Assembly (NCBI GenBank): GCA_003601725.1
Contig: PIYJ01000073.1
Coordinates: forward strand, 1,250 to 7,771
DNA length: 6,522 bases
Direction of reading: 5' to 3'
Origin: Candidatus Bathyarchaeota archaeon
Lineage (GTDB): Archaea; Thermoproteota; Bathyarchaeia; Bathyarchaeales; DTEX01
The notes under the pieces were generated by a model. The model searched no databases, was not told the origin of the DNA, and worked only from the letters and a program-made list of their open reading frames with translations. This document shows positions 1 through 5,362 of this stretch, one piece after another; the stretch's first letter is position 1; each line of letters starts with the position of its first letter. Both the position numbers and the translations under genes were made by a program.

Positions 1-444
1 CAAAAGACAGTTGCCACTTTAAAGGCTAACGCTCGGATGTATCGTCTACAGAGAAGAATAGCTATGCCTGTGAGTGCCGCTGCCCGTCTAGTTGCAAATC
101 TTTTCTTTTCACACCGCCTTTTTCCGTTTATGGCCCAAATAATAATTGGAGGAATTGATAGCTCTGGGCCTCATCTCTTCTCAATAGATCCATTCGGAAG
201 TATAACGGAGGAAAAATACGTCGCAACTGGTTCAGGTTCACCTATCGCCTATGGAATCCTTGAGGAAAGATTTAAAGAAGATTTATCCTTAGAGGAAGCA
301 CTTCCAATTGTCGGTCAAGCTTTGCGATCTGCTATGAAACGAGATGTTGCGACAGGCGATAGTTTAGACATTGTTGTAATCGACAAGAATGGTTATCGTG
401 AACTGAGCATTGAAGAAAAAAGCAAGATTCTTGAAGCTTCGTAA
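1..444 (+). CDS. psmB: Archaeal proteasome beta subunit, 5'-truncated by the window edge
   Basis: The frame is open from base 1, so the gene starts before the window; the ATG at 37 is internal. About 147 C-terminal residues are visible, and the N-terminal part with the propeptide, catalytic Thr1, Asp17 and Lys33 is outside. The visible part follows the family closely: a helix region (ARMYRLQRRIAMPVSAAARL), the strand block QIIIGGID, FSIDPFGSITEEKYVATGSGSPIAYG with the conserved GSGSP turn, and KRDVATGDSLDIVVID, which corresponds to the Asp166/Ser169 region. At the Ser169 position I read Thr. PsmB forms the inner heptameric rings of the 20S core and hydrolyses unfolded proteins in the cytoplasm. 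The stop TAA (442-444) lies 6 bases before the aCPSF1 start, so the two are probably co-transcribed; psmB next to aCPSF1 also occurs in other archaea, as I recall. Family assignment is very secure; activity cannot be judged without the N-terminus. Confidence 0.96.
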   Translation, partial: QKTVATLKANARMYRLQRRIAMPVSAAARLVANLFFSHRLFPFMAQIIIGGIDSSGPHLFSIDPFGSITEEKYVATGSGSPIAYGILEERFKEDLSLEEALPIVGQALRSAMKRDVATGDSLDIVVIDKNGYRELSIEEKSKILEAS

Positions 445-450
445 GCCGAT

Positions 451-2391
451 GTGAAAAAAGGAGAGAATTCGAGAAAGATGCCTTCAATCAGCAATAAACA
501 AGCTGAGATAAGACGAACCATACTGGAACATATCCCGAAGGAAGCCGAGATTACCAAAGTTGAATTTGAAGGGCCATCTCTAGCGATCTATACAATGAAG
601 CCTGAGATCAGAATCACCCATAACCGAGCGATCACAGACATCGTTAGCATAATCAAAAAGAGAATAGTCATACGTTCAGATCCGCAGGTAAGACTAAACG
701 AAAACGAAGCCAAAAAAATAATAATGAGTCTCCTTCCAACGGAAGCAGAGGTTACAAACATACTCTTTGATCCTACATTGGGCGAAGCCATAATTGAAGC
801 TAAGAGACCGGGACTTGTTATCGGAAAGAATGGGACGACTCTCCAAGAAATCGTTTTGAAGACGCATTGGATACCACGCGTATTAAGAAGTCCGCCAATG
901 GCATCAAAGATAATCGCCCATATTCGTCATTCCATATATTCCGGGAGCAAAGAACGGGAAAGAATCCTAAGGAACGTCGGTGAGAGAATATTCAGACCTC
1001 TCATCTATGAGATTGGCGATGTAAGAATAACAATGCTGGGCGGAGCACGAGAAGTCGGGCGTTCAGCAATCCTCGTGGAAACAAGAGAAAGCAAGGTTCT
1101 TCTTGATTGTGGGATCAATCCAGGCTCAACGAAACCGTTTGAGGCATTCCCCAGGTTCGATGCAGGTCAATTCGACATCAGTTCTTTAGACGCCGTTGTA
1201 ATAAGTCATGCCCATTTAGATCACTGTGGATTTCTTCCCTTTCTATACAAATATGGCTATGACGGGCCAACCTACTGTTCAGTTCCCAATTTAAGTCTGA
1301 TGACCCTTCTTCAGCTCGACTATCTGGATGTTCTAACGAAGCAAGGTTCCGCTCTTCCTTATGATCAGAAGGATGTGCGGAGCAGCGTGTTGCATACTAT
1401 CCCTCTGCGATTCGGCGTGGTCACAGACATAGCGCCTGATATTCGCCTTACGCTTCATAATGCTGGTCACATATTAGGCTCATCGATAATTCATCTTCAC
1501 ATAGGAGAGGGCTTTCATAACATAGTCTACACTGGCGACTTCAAGTATGGCAAAACGATGCTACTTGAGTCTGCATCTGTAAACTTTCCAAGGGTTGAGA
1601 CGGTGATAACCGAGAGCACCTACAGCGCTCCTGAAGATGTGATGCCTTCCAGAATGGAAGCAGAAAAGAAGCTCGTATCAATAGTCAATGAGACTCTGAG
1701 TAGAGGAGGGAAAGTTTTGATTCCGGTCCCAGCGGTTGGAAGAGCTCAAGAGATCATGTTGATCCTCGATGAGTACATGAAGCGAGGTGAACTTCTAGAA
1801 GCGCCGGTTTTCATTGAGGGAATGATCTCTGAGGCTACGGCTATACATACAGCTTATCCAGAGTACTTGTCCAAAGAAGTTCGGAATGCAATCTTAAATC
1901 GAGGGATAAATCCGTTTGAATCTGAATACTTCACCGTTGTGGAGCATCCTAGTGCAAGGGAAGAAATCATTGAAGGCCCACCGAGCATAATAGTTGCTAC
2001 TTCAGGCATGCTTGAGGGAGGGCCGATAATCGAATATTTTCAACAGCTTGCCCATGACAAACGCAACTCCATAATATTCGTCAGCTACCAGATTGAAGGC
2101 ACATTAGGCCGAAGAGTGCAAAAGGGAATGCCTGAAGTCTCCATAATCAACTCTGAAGGGAAGATCAAAGTCATAAAATGCAGCCTAAGTGTTCATACGG
2201 TTGAAGGATTTTCAGGGCATTCAGACAGGAGACAAATAATCAGTTATCTACGTAGACTCTCAAAGCCTGAAAATATAATTGTGTGTCATGGTGAAAGATC
2301 GAAATGTTTAGGACTAGCTGATTATCTACGTAAAAGACACAAAGTTAACGCCGTAGCGCCAGACATTTTCGAGACGATCCGGCTTAGGTAG
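451..2391 (+). CDS. fttA: KH-domain metallo-beta-lactamase/beta-CASP ribonuclease aCPSF1 (FttA), archaeal transcription termination factor
   Basis: The 646-residue protein has the full aCPSF1 layout. Two N-terminal KH-like domains cover about residues 15-150; the second carries the GxxG loop G125-K-N-G128. The metallo-beta-lactamase core follows from about 190: H253-A-H255-L-D257-H258, H340 (AGHILGS) and D363 (TGDFKYG) bind two zinc ions. The beta-CASP insert includes E388 (TEST, motif A), S518-G-M, H590 (SGHSD, motif B) and H613 (CHGE, motif C). All catalytic positions are intact. In studied archaea this homologue of eukaryotic CPSF73 acts as endonuclease and 5'-3' exonuclease and ends transcription at U-rich tracts. 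The listed start is GTG, 6 bases after psmB. An ATG at 478 (residue 10) is an alternative; GGAGAG at 460-465 lies 12 bases before it, rather far, and either length suits the family. The 3' end overlaps convergent sepF by 8 bases. Confidence 0.96.
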   Translation: MKKGENSRKMPSISNKQAEIRRTILEHIPKEAEITKVEFEGPSLAIYTMKPEIRITHNRAITDIVSIIKKRIVIRSDPQVRLNENEAKKIIMSLLPTEAEVTNILFDPTLGEAIIEAKRPGLVIGKNGTTLQEIVLKTHWIPRVLRSPPMASKIIAHIRHSIYSGSKERERILRNVGERIFRPLIYEIGDVRITMLGGAREVGRSAILVETRESKVLLDCGINPGSTKPFEAFPRFDAGQFDISSLDAVVISHAHLDHCGFLPFLYKYGYDGPTYCSVPNLSLMTLLQLDYLDVLTKQGSALPYDQKDVRSSVLHTIPLRFGVVTDIAPDIRLTLHNAGHILGSSIIHLHIGEGFHNIVYTGDFKYGKTMLLESASVNFPRVETVITESTYSAPEDVMPSRMEAEKKLVSIVNETLSRGGKVLIPVPAVGRAQEIMLILDEYMKRGELLEAPVFIEGMISEATAIHTAYPEYLSKEVRNAILNRGINPFESEYFTVVEHPSAREEIIEGPPSIIVATSGMLEGGPIIEYFQQLAHDKRNSIIFVSYQIEGTLGRRVQKGMPEVSIINSEGKIKVIKCSLSVHTVEGFSGHSDRRQIISYLRRLSKPENIIVCHGERSKCLGLADYLRKRHKVNAVAPDIFETIRLR

Positions 2392-2788
2392 TCTTTTCCC
2401 TCCAGATCTTAACGAAGGAAGGGGTTACCACGACACGTTCCTCTCCAAGCCGCGCGATGTCCCCGTCTATCTGTTGAGTAAAGTCGCAGAGTTCATTGAT
2501 AGCTTTCTTTACGTCATCGGCGTTTTTCTTCGCCAGCGGCCCAAGCCTTACGATGAGTATGTTTCCTGAATTAACCTCATTTTTGATGGCATCCAAGTCT
2601 TCAAGGGACTGAAGCACTCGAGCTTTAATGTAGATCCTTTCTGGAGGAACCGAAATCTTTGCAGGTTTCGAGTGATAAGCTGCCAGTGACCCAGCGGGCT
2701 GACTTCTCGGCTTTTTTTCTTTCTTCTCTTTCTCATCTCTTTTGCCGAGTATTTTTTCGATGATATTTCCCAATTTTACGTTTGACAA
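2384..2788 (-). CDS. sepF: SepF-like cell division protein (FtsZ membrane anchor)
   Basis: The 134-residue protein has the SepF layout. A short amphipathic N-terminal helix (about 2-15, VKLGNIIEKILG) could bind the membrane. A charged Lys/Glu linker (16-28) and a flexible segment to about 48 follow, and then the SepF domain (about 50-130). That domain ends in the hallmark stretch G109-D-I-A-R-L-G-E-E-R-V-V-V-T-P123. In archaea SepF polymerises under the membrane and tethers FtsZ, so the host probably divides with FtsZ; no ftsZ gene is in the window. The start is TTG: it is preceded by GGAGATGA with a 4-base gap, and the ATG just upstream in another frame meets a stop after six codons. The gene lies 63 bases downstream of the PUA gene on the same strand and may be partly co-transcribed with it. 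Its 3' end overlaps aCPSF1 tail to tail. Confidence 0.88.
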   Translation of the reverse strand: MSNVKLGNIIEKILGKRDEKEKKEKKPRSQPAGSLAAYHSKPAKISVPPERIYIKARVLQSLEDLDAIKNEVNSGNILIVRLGPLAKKNADDVKKAINELCDFTQQIDGDIARLGEERVVVTPSFVKIWREKTT

Positions 2789-2792
2789 TGAT

Positions 2793-2800
2793 TCATCTCC
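2793..2800 (-). promoter_or_regulatory. Shine-Dalgarno site of sepF
   Basis: On the minus strand this reads GGAGATGA, a close match to the archaeal consensus GGAGGTGA, ending 4 bases before the TTG codon at 2788. It is the main reason for accepting TTG as the sepF start. Confidence 0.7.
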
Positions 2801-2824
2801 TTGAATGAAAAAACTCGGTTACAG

Positions 2825-2832
2825 CTTAAAAG
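2825..2832 (-). promoter_or_regulatory. Possible TATA box for sepF
   Basis: The minus strand reads CTTTTAAG in the gap between the PUA gene and sepF. A start about 25 bases downstream would give a leader of some 15 bases carrying the Shine-Dalgarno. This would let sepF be transcribed apart from the PUA gene. The match is modest and the region is generally AT-rich. Confidence 0.35.
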
Positions 2833-2851
2833 TTTAGCGGAACCTATCTCT

Positions 2852-3364
2852 TCAAAGATATGCTGAGAAACTGTCTTTCATCAGATTCCAGATCTCATCG
2901 CCTACGTAATGAAGGTTTCTCAAGGCTTTACCCTTTCTAATGGTCCTCGTTTTTTCTGAATCGAATAGAGCCTGAGCCACCGCGATTAAACGTTTATTCC
3001 GCTCATCGATCACTGCAACCAACGCTTTTTCTTTGAAATCTCCGCTGACTTCCACTATTCCCGGCGCCATTATATCTGCTCCGTTACAGATGTAGGGGAC
3101 AGCTCCCATATCCACCGTTACTTTGGGAAGCTGATTTAGATATTCTTTGAAAAACAGCGTTGGGAAAATAATGTCTTCAAGCATTGCAACTTGGGGAACT
3201 CCATCTATCAGATATATTCTTTTTCTCTTCACGTTTATTATCTCTATTTGAGGTTTAGACCCAAAAACTTTCTCAGCGTCTATCCCCAGAATTTGGGAAA
3301 TCTTATATAAGAAACGTTTACCCTCCTTCTTTCTAACAGAGAAACGTTTGATTGCCTTAGGCAT
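2852..3364 (-). CDS. PUA-domain RNA-binding protein, archaeal MCT-1/Tma20-like
   Basis: With the ATG at 3364 the protein has 170 residues. An N-terminal pre-PUA-like domain (about 1-78) precedes a C-terminal PUA domain (about 81-158) that contains VDMGAVPYICNGADIMAPGI, the pattern of archaeal relatives of eukaryotic MCT-1/Tma20 and eIF2D. In eukaryotes these bind the small ribosomal subunit and help release or recycle tRNA and mRNA; the archaeal role is not settled, so I infer only RNA or ribosome binding. The frame stays open to a TTG at 3415, which would add 17 residues (YQTPASLYLL...), but those codons cover a TATA box (3388-3396) sitting some 25-30 bases before the ATG. I therefore prefer the ATG start on a leaderless or nearly leaderless mRNA. 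The gene is divergent from LSm, and sepF follows 63 bases downstream. Confidence 0.85.
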   Translation of the reverse strand: MPKAIKRFSVRKKEGKRFLYKISQILGIDAEKVFGSKPQIEIINVKRKRIYLIDGVPQVAMLEDIIFPTLFFKEYLNQLPKVTVDMGAVPYICNGADIMAPGIVEVSGDFKEKALVAVIDERNKRLIAVAQALFDSEKTRTIRKGKALRNLHYVGDEIWNLMKDSFSAYL

Positions 3365-3387
3365 AAATTTAAAGTATAATCGTAAAA

Positions 3388-3396
3388 GATATAAAC
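3388..3396. promoter_or_regulatory. TATA box, possibly shared by the divergent PUA and LSm genes
   Basis: The + strand reads GATATAAAC and the minus strand GTTTATATC. In the minus direction its centre is about 28 bases from the PUA-protein ATG (3364), the spacing expected for a leaderless transcript. In the plus direction an initiation site near 3418 would give LSm a leader of about 29 bases. A second AT-rich stretch (3366-3380) could serve one of the two directions instead. Confidence 0.5.
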
Positions 3397-3446
3397 TTGC
3401 GGGTGTCTGATACAAGAAACGCAGAAGACTTGAAAAGCTGATTAAA

Positions 3447-3665
3447 ATGGCCGTTCAGATCCTTGAAGAAAGCATCGGTAAAACCGTTCTGATAAGGCTC
3501 AGAGGAGGAAAAAGCATAAGGGGACAACTTAAAGGCTTTGATCAGCATCTTAACCTTGTGCTAGACAAGGCTGAAGATGTCACCGATACGGAGAACATTA
3601 AAGAGCTAGGTCTGATAATAGTCCGCGGGGACAACGTCGTGATGATCTCCCCGCCTCCAAGGTGA
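3447..3665 (+). CDS. Sm-like archaeal protein (LSm/SmAP)
   Basis: The 72-residue protein is a single Sm fold of normal length. The Sm1 motif is at about 20-44, with G30-F-D32-Q-H-L-N36 and the acidic E43-D44; the Sm2 motif is at 55-68, with the signature R60-G-D-N-V64. D32, N36, R60 and G61 are the usual uridine-binding-pocket residues, and all are present. Archaeal LSm proteins form heptameric rings that bind U-rich single-stranded RNA and are linked to tRNA and small-RNA processing. The ATG at 3447 has a weak Shine-Dalgarno-like GCTGAT 4 bases upstream. It is followed by rpl37e with an 8-base gap, a pairing common in archaea, so the two probably form one operon. Confidence 0.95.
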   Translation: MAVQILEESIGKTVLIRLRGGKSIRGQLKGFDQHLNLVLDKAEDVTDTENIKELGLIIVRGDNVVMISPPPR

Positions 3666-3666
3666 T
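3661..3666 (+). promoter_or_regulatory. Shine-Dalgarno site of rpl37e overlapping the LSm stop codon
   Basis: GGTGAT contains the LSm stop TGA (3663-3665) and sits 7 bases before the rpl37e ATG at 3674. This arrangement suggests translational coupling between the two genes. Confidence 0.75.
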
Positions 3667-3673
3667 ATAAGGA

Positions 3674-3862
3674 ATGGTTAAAGGAACTCCGTCATTTGGA
3701 AAGCGAATGGGAAAAACAGTTCATATCCGCTGTAGACGTTGTGGTAGAAGAGCTTATCATGTAAGAAAGAAGAAATGCGCAGCTTGCGGCTATGGAGTTT
3801 CAACCAGAATCAGGCGGTATTCCTGGCAGACTAAGAAAGTCTCTCGGGAAAGACTTCTGTAG
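3674..3862 (+). CDS. rpl37e: Large-subunit ribosomal protein eL37 (L37e)
   Basis: The 62-residue basic protein matches the archaeal/eukaryotic eL37 family in length and motifs. The N-terminal KGTPSFGKR stretch is followed by a zinc finger made of C20, C23, C35 and C38 (CRRC...CAAC) and the tail YGVSTRIRRYSW. eL37 is absent from bacteria and binds 23S rRNA near the exit-tunnel side of the large subunit. The ATG is set by a strong GGTGAT site. It lies directly behind LSm and is probably co-transcribed with it. Confidence 0.97.
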   Translation: MVKGTPSFGKRMGKTVHIRCRRCGRRAYHVRKKKCAACGYGVSTRIRRYSWQTKKVSRERLL

Positions 3863-3877
3863 GCTGATCATCCTACA
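3858..3877 (+). repeat. Inverted repeat at the end of rpl37e, possible 3' hairpin
   Basis: TGTAGG and CCTACA form a perfect 6-bp stem around an 8-base loop (CTGATCAT) and include the rpl37e stop TAG (3860-3862). Four Ts follow at 3891-3894. It could mark the 3' end of the LSm-rpl37e transcript, but the stem is short and the T-run is part of the next gene's TATA region. Confidence 0.35.
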
Positions 3878-3889
3878 AGATCAGAAAGG

Positions 3890-3900
3890 GTTTTAAATAT
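3890..3900 (+). promoter_or_regulatory. TATA box for rps10
   Basis: The sequence GTTTTAAATAT lies 40-50 bases before the rps10 ATG, with purines just upstream (GAAAGG) that could act as the TFB recognition element. Initiation would fall near 3920, giving a leader of about 20 bases. It suggests that rps10 is transcribed at least partly independently of rpl37e. Confidence 0.55.
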
Positions 3901-3939
3901 GACAATAGAAGAATTCAGCAAGATCGATGGGGATATGGC

Positions 3940-4248
3940 ATGGTTAGGAAAGCTAGGATAAAACTGACAAGTACTGATTACGTAAAGCTCGAGAATGTCT
4001 GTAAGGAGCTCAAGGCGATAGCGAAGAGAAGCGGCGTTAAAGTGAATGGTCCTATTCCTCTTCCCACAAAGAAACTTCGCGTCCCCGTTATGAAGACTCC
4101 GTGTGGAGAGGGAACGAAAACCTGGGACAGGTGGGAGCTACGTATCCATAAAAGGCTGCTGGATATTGATGCTGAAGAAAGGGTGATGCGGCGGATAATG
4201 AGGATGCGTGTTCCCGAAGAGGTCTTCATAAGCATAGAGCTTATATGA
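3940..4248 (+). CDS. rps10: Small-subunit ribosomal protein uS10 (S10p)
   Basis: The 102 residues correspond to a complete archaeal/eukaryotic-type uS10. Recognisable parts are the N-terminal KARIKLTSTDY strand, VNGPIPLPTKKLRVP, the TWDRWELRIHKRLLDI block and the C-terminal RVPEEVFISIEL strand. uS10 sits in the head of the 30S subunit. The ATG at 3940 is in the right place for the family; other ATGs just upstream (3927, 3935) lie in other frames and meet stops quickly. A GATGGGGAT stretch at 3926-3934 is only a weak Shine-Dalgarno. In many archaea this gene follows the elongation factor 1-alpha gene, but here its upstream neighbour is rpl37e, 77 bases away. Confidence 0.97.
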   Translation: MVRKARIKLTSTDYVKLENVCKELKAIAKRSGVKVNGPIPLPTKKLRVPVMKTPCGEGTKTWDRWELRIHKRLLDIDAEERVMRRIMRMRVPEEVFISIELI

Positions 4249-4307
4249 TTTTTAATTGCGAATTGGTATTAGCTCATCCTTTACTGTTGTTGCGTTCTCG
4301 ATTTTTT
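4249..4307 (+). terminator. T-rich termination region after rps10
   Basis: Five Ts follow the rps10 stop directly (4249-4253), and a six-T run occurs at 4302-4307. Archaeal termination typically uses such T-rich tracts without a strong hairpin, and aCPSF1 in this window acts on them. The region lies between convergent genes, where termination is expected. Confidence 0.45.
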
Positions 4308-4377
4308 AGATTTGAATATAACTTATAAAAGCATTTGTTTCTTTAATTCCTATGTTTTCCGCTGAGACCTGCTGATG

Positions 4378-4397
4378 TTTTCTACCATGGTAGAAAA
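4378..4397. repeat. Perfect 20-bp palindrome at the end of the M50 protease gene
   Basis: The half-site TTTTCTACCA is followed immediately by its exact reverse complement, with no spacer. Read on the minus strand it encodes the protein's last residues (F-L-P-W) and the stop TAG. It could fold as an RNA hairpin of about 8 bp, forming a 3' end or stability element, or be a site for a dimeric DNA-binding protein. The + strand of the same element could act in the same way for read-through from rps10. The sequence alone does not decide. Confidence 0.75.
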
Positions 4398-5212
4398 ATG
4401 ATGATGGAGAGCGCCACGGAGATCAGGAAGCTAGCTGCCCATGCGGGTTTGCTCCACCAGAGAATCTTTGCGCCGTCAAATATGCCGATTGGAATCAGGT
4501 TAAATGCGGCCATCCACGCGCTTAAAGCTGCTCCCCTTAAAAGTATGATTGTTGATGAACTTGAGGGAAGCTGAAAGGCCATTACGAAAAGGAAAGATGC
4601 AAGAATCATATTCATTAATGGTCCTGCAAATGCTATTTTTCCAATGGTCTTTCTATCCACCGCTCCGGAAATTATTACAGCTCCAGGCGAGATGATCTTT
4701 ATCAGAGGAGAAATGATCGATAATATTGTTAATGCTATTCCAAACAGACTTAATCTGAATTCAGCCCACATGCCGAAATGTTTAGCTGATGCTTTATGAG
4801 CAAGTTCATGAGATATAAATATGAACATGAAGAGGAAGGCTGAACTGAATATTGATATTGGATTTTGAATGATTCTTAATATCCAGCTAAATCCATAGCC
4901 CATTATTGATAATCCAACGGCCATTACCGCCACCGCTCCTATCGCTAAATGGCAAACTTCAGTTGTGCTTGTCCACCCTTCCTTTGGAACTCGAAAGGGA
5001 TACTCTATTGGTCTCCGCCTTGGAATCTCAATTTTATCGTTAAGATCTATTCTGTGCTCCTGTTCAATGGGCGGAACGGATCGAACCTTCACCTTCCATA
5101 GCTCGGGACAAGCGTGATTCTCAGGAAGCCTATGATCCCCGCAGAAGTATTCGCCGCAGAATGGACATTTAAATGGAAGACTAACGTTCTTGTTGCAGTA
5201 ATGGCACTTCAA
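4382..5212 (-). CDS. AN1-type zinc finger fused to an M50 (site-2 protease-like) membrane metalloprotease
   Basis: The 276-residue protein begins with an AN1-like zinc finger (3-35): C3-x2-C6, C16-x2-C19, C24, H27, H33 and C35. A polar linker (36-85) leads to a membrane domain with about six hydrophobic segments. The M50 catalytic elements are complete: H135-E-L-A-H139 in one segment, G197-P-L-M-N201, and N238-L-I-P-x4-D246-G247, whose Asp supplies the third zinc ligand. Such enzymes cut membrane proteins within the bilayer; the cytosolic finger may bind a substrate or partner, and no target is visible here. The start is TTG: no ATG or GTG lies between it and the upstream in-frame stop, and starting later would cut the finger. 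The minus-strand GTTGATGAG just upstream is a weak ribosome binding site. The gene is convergent with rps10 and divergent from the nucleoside hydrolase. Confidence 0.9.
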   Translation of the reverse strand: MKCHYCNKNVSLPFKCPFCGEYFCGDHRLPENHACPELWKVKVRSVPPIEQEHRIDLNDKIEIPRRRPIEYPFRVPKEGWTSTTEVCHLAIGAVAVMAVGLSIMGYGFSWILRIIQNPISIFSSAFLFMFIFISHELAHKASAKHFGMWAEFRLSLFGIALTILSIISPLIKIISPGAVIISGAVDRKTIGKIAFAGPLMNMILASFLFVMAFQLPSSSSTIILLRGAALSAWMAAFNLIPIGIFDGAKILWWSKPAWAASFLISVALSIIIFLPW

Positions 5213-5265
5213 GTTCTCATCAACTTCTTTTCAAGCTTCTACGTATGCAAAATGATGATCGGCAA

Positions 5266-5276
5266 CTTAAATATTT
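5266..5276 (-). promoter_or_regulatory. TATA box for the M50 protease gene
   Basis: The minus strand reads AAATATTTAAG about 54-64 bases before the TTG start. Initiation near 5243 would give a leader of roughly 30 bases. The assignment rests on sequence similarity and spacing only. Confidence 0.45.
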
Positions 5277-5362
5277 GATTTCTTCTCTAAAAGATTAATA
5301 CAATTAATGTTCCGCATCAAACCTAAATGGCAAATTAAAGAAATAATGACTGATTAATAAAA

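Noticed and set aside
588..791. Minus-strand open frame of 67 codons inside aCPSF1
   Set aside because: It lies wholly within conserved KH-domain coding sequence and has no recognisable motif; it is a shadow frame.
2548..2736. Second minus-strand frame inside sepF
   Set aside because: It is a shifted frame of the sepF gene, with Lys/Arg richness taken from the same A-rich codons and no domain.
3978..4235. Minus-strand open frame of 85 codons opposite rps10
   Set aside because: It is fully antisense to the highly conserved uS10 gene, has no ribosome binding site that I can see, and resembles no family.
4365..4410. C box/D box-like motifs (TGATG, CTGA, ATGATGA) suggesting a C/D guide RNA
   Set aside because: The motifs do not fall in the C-D'-C'-D order with guide-length spacing, and part of the stretch is M50 coding sequence.
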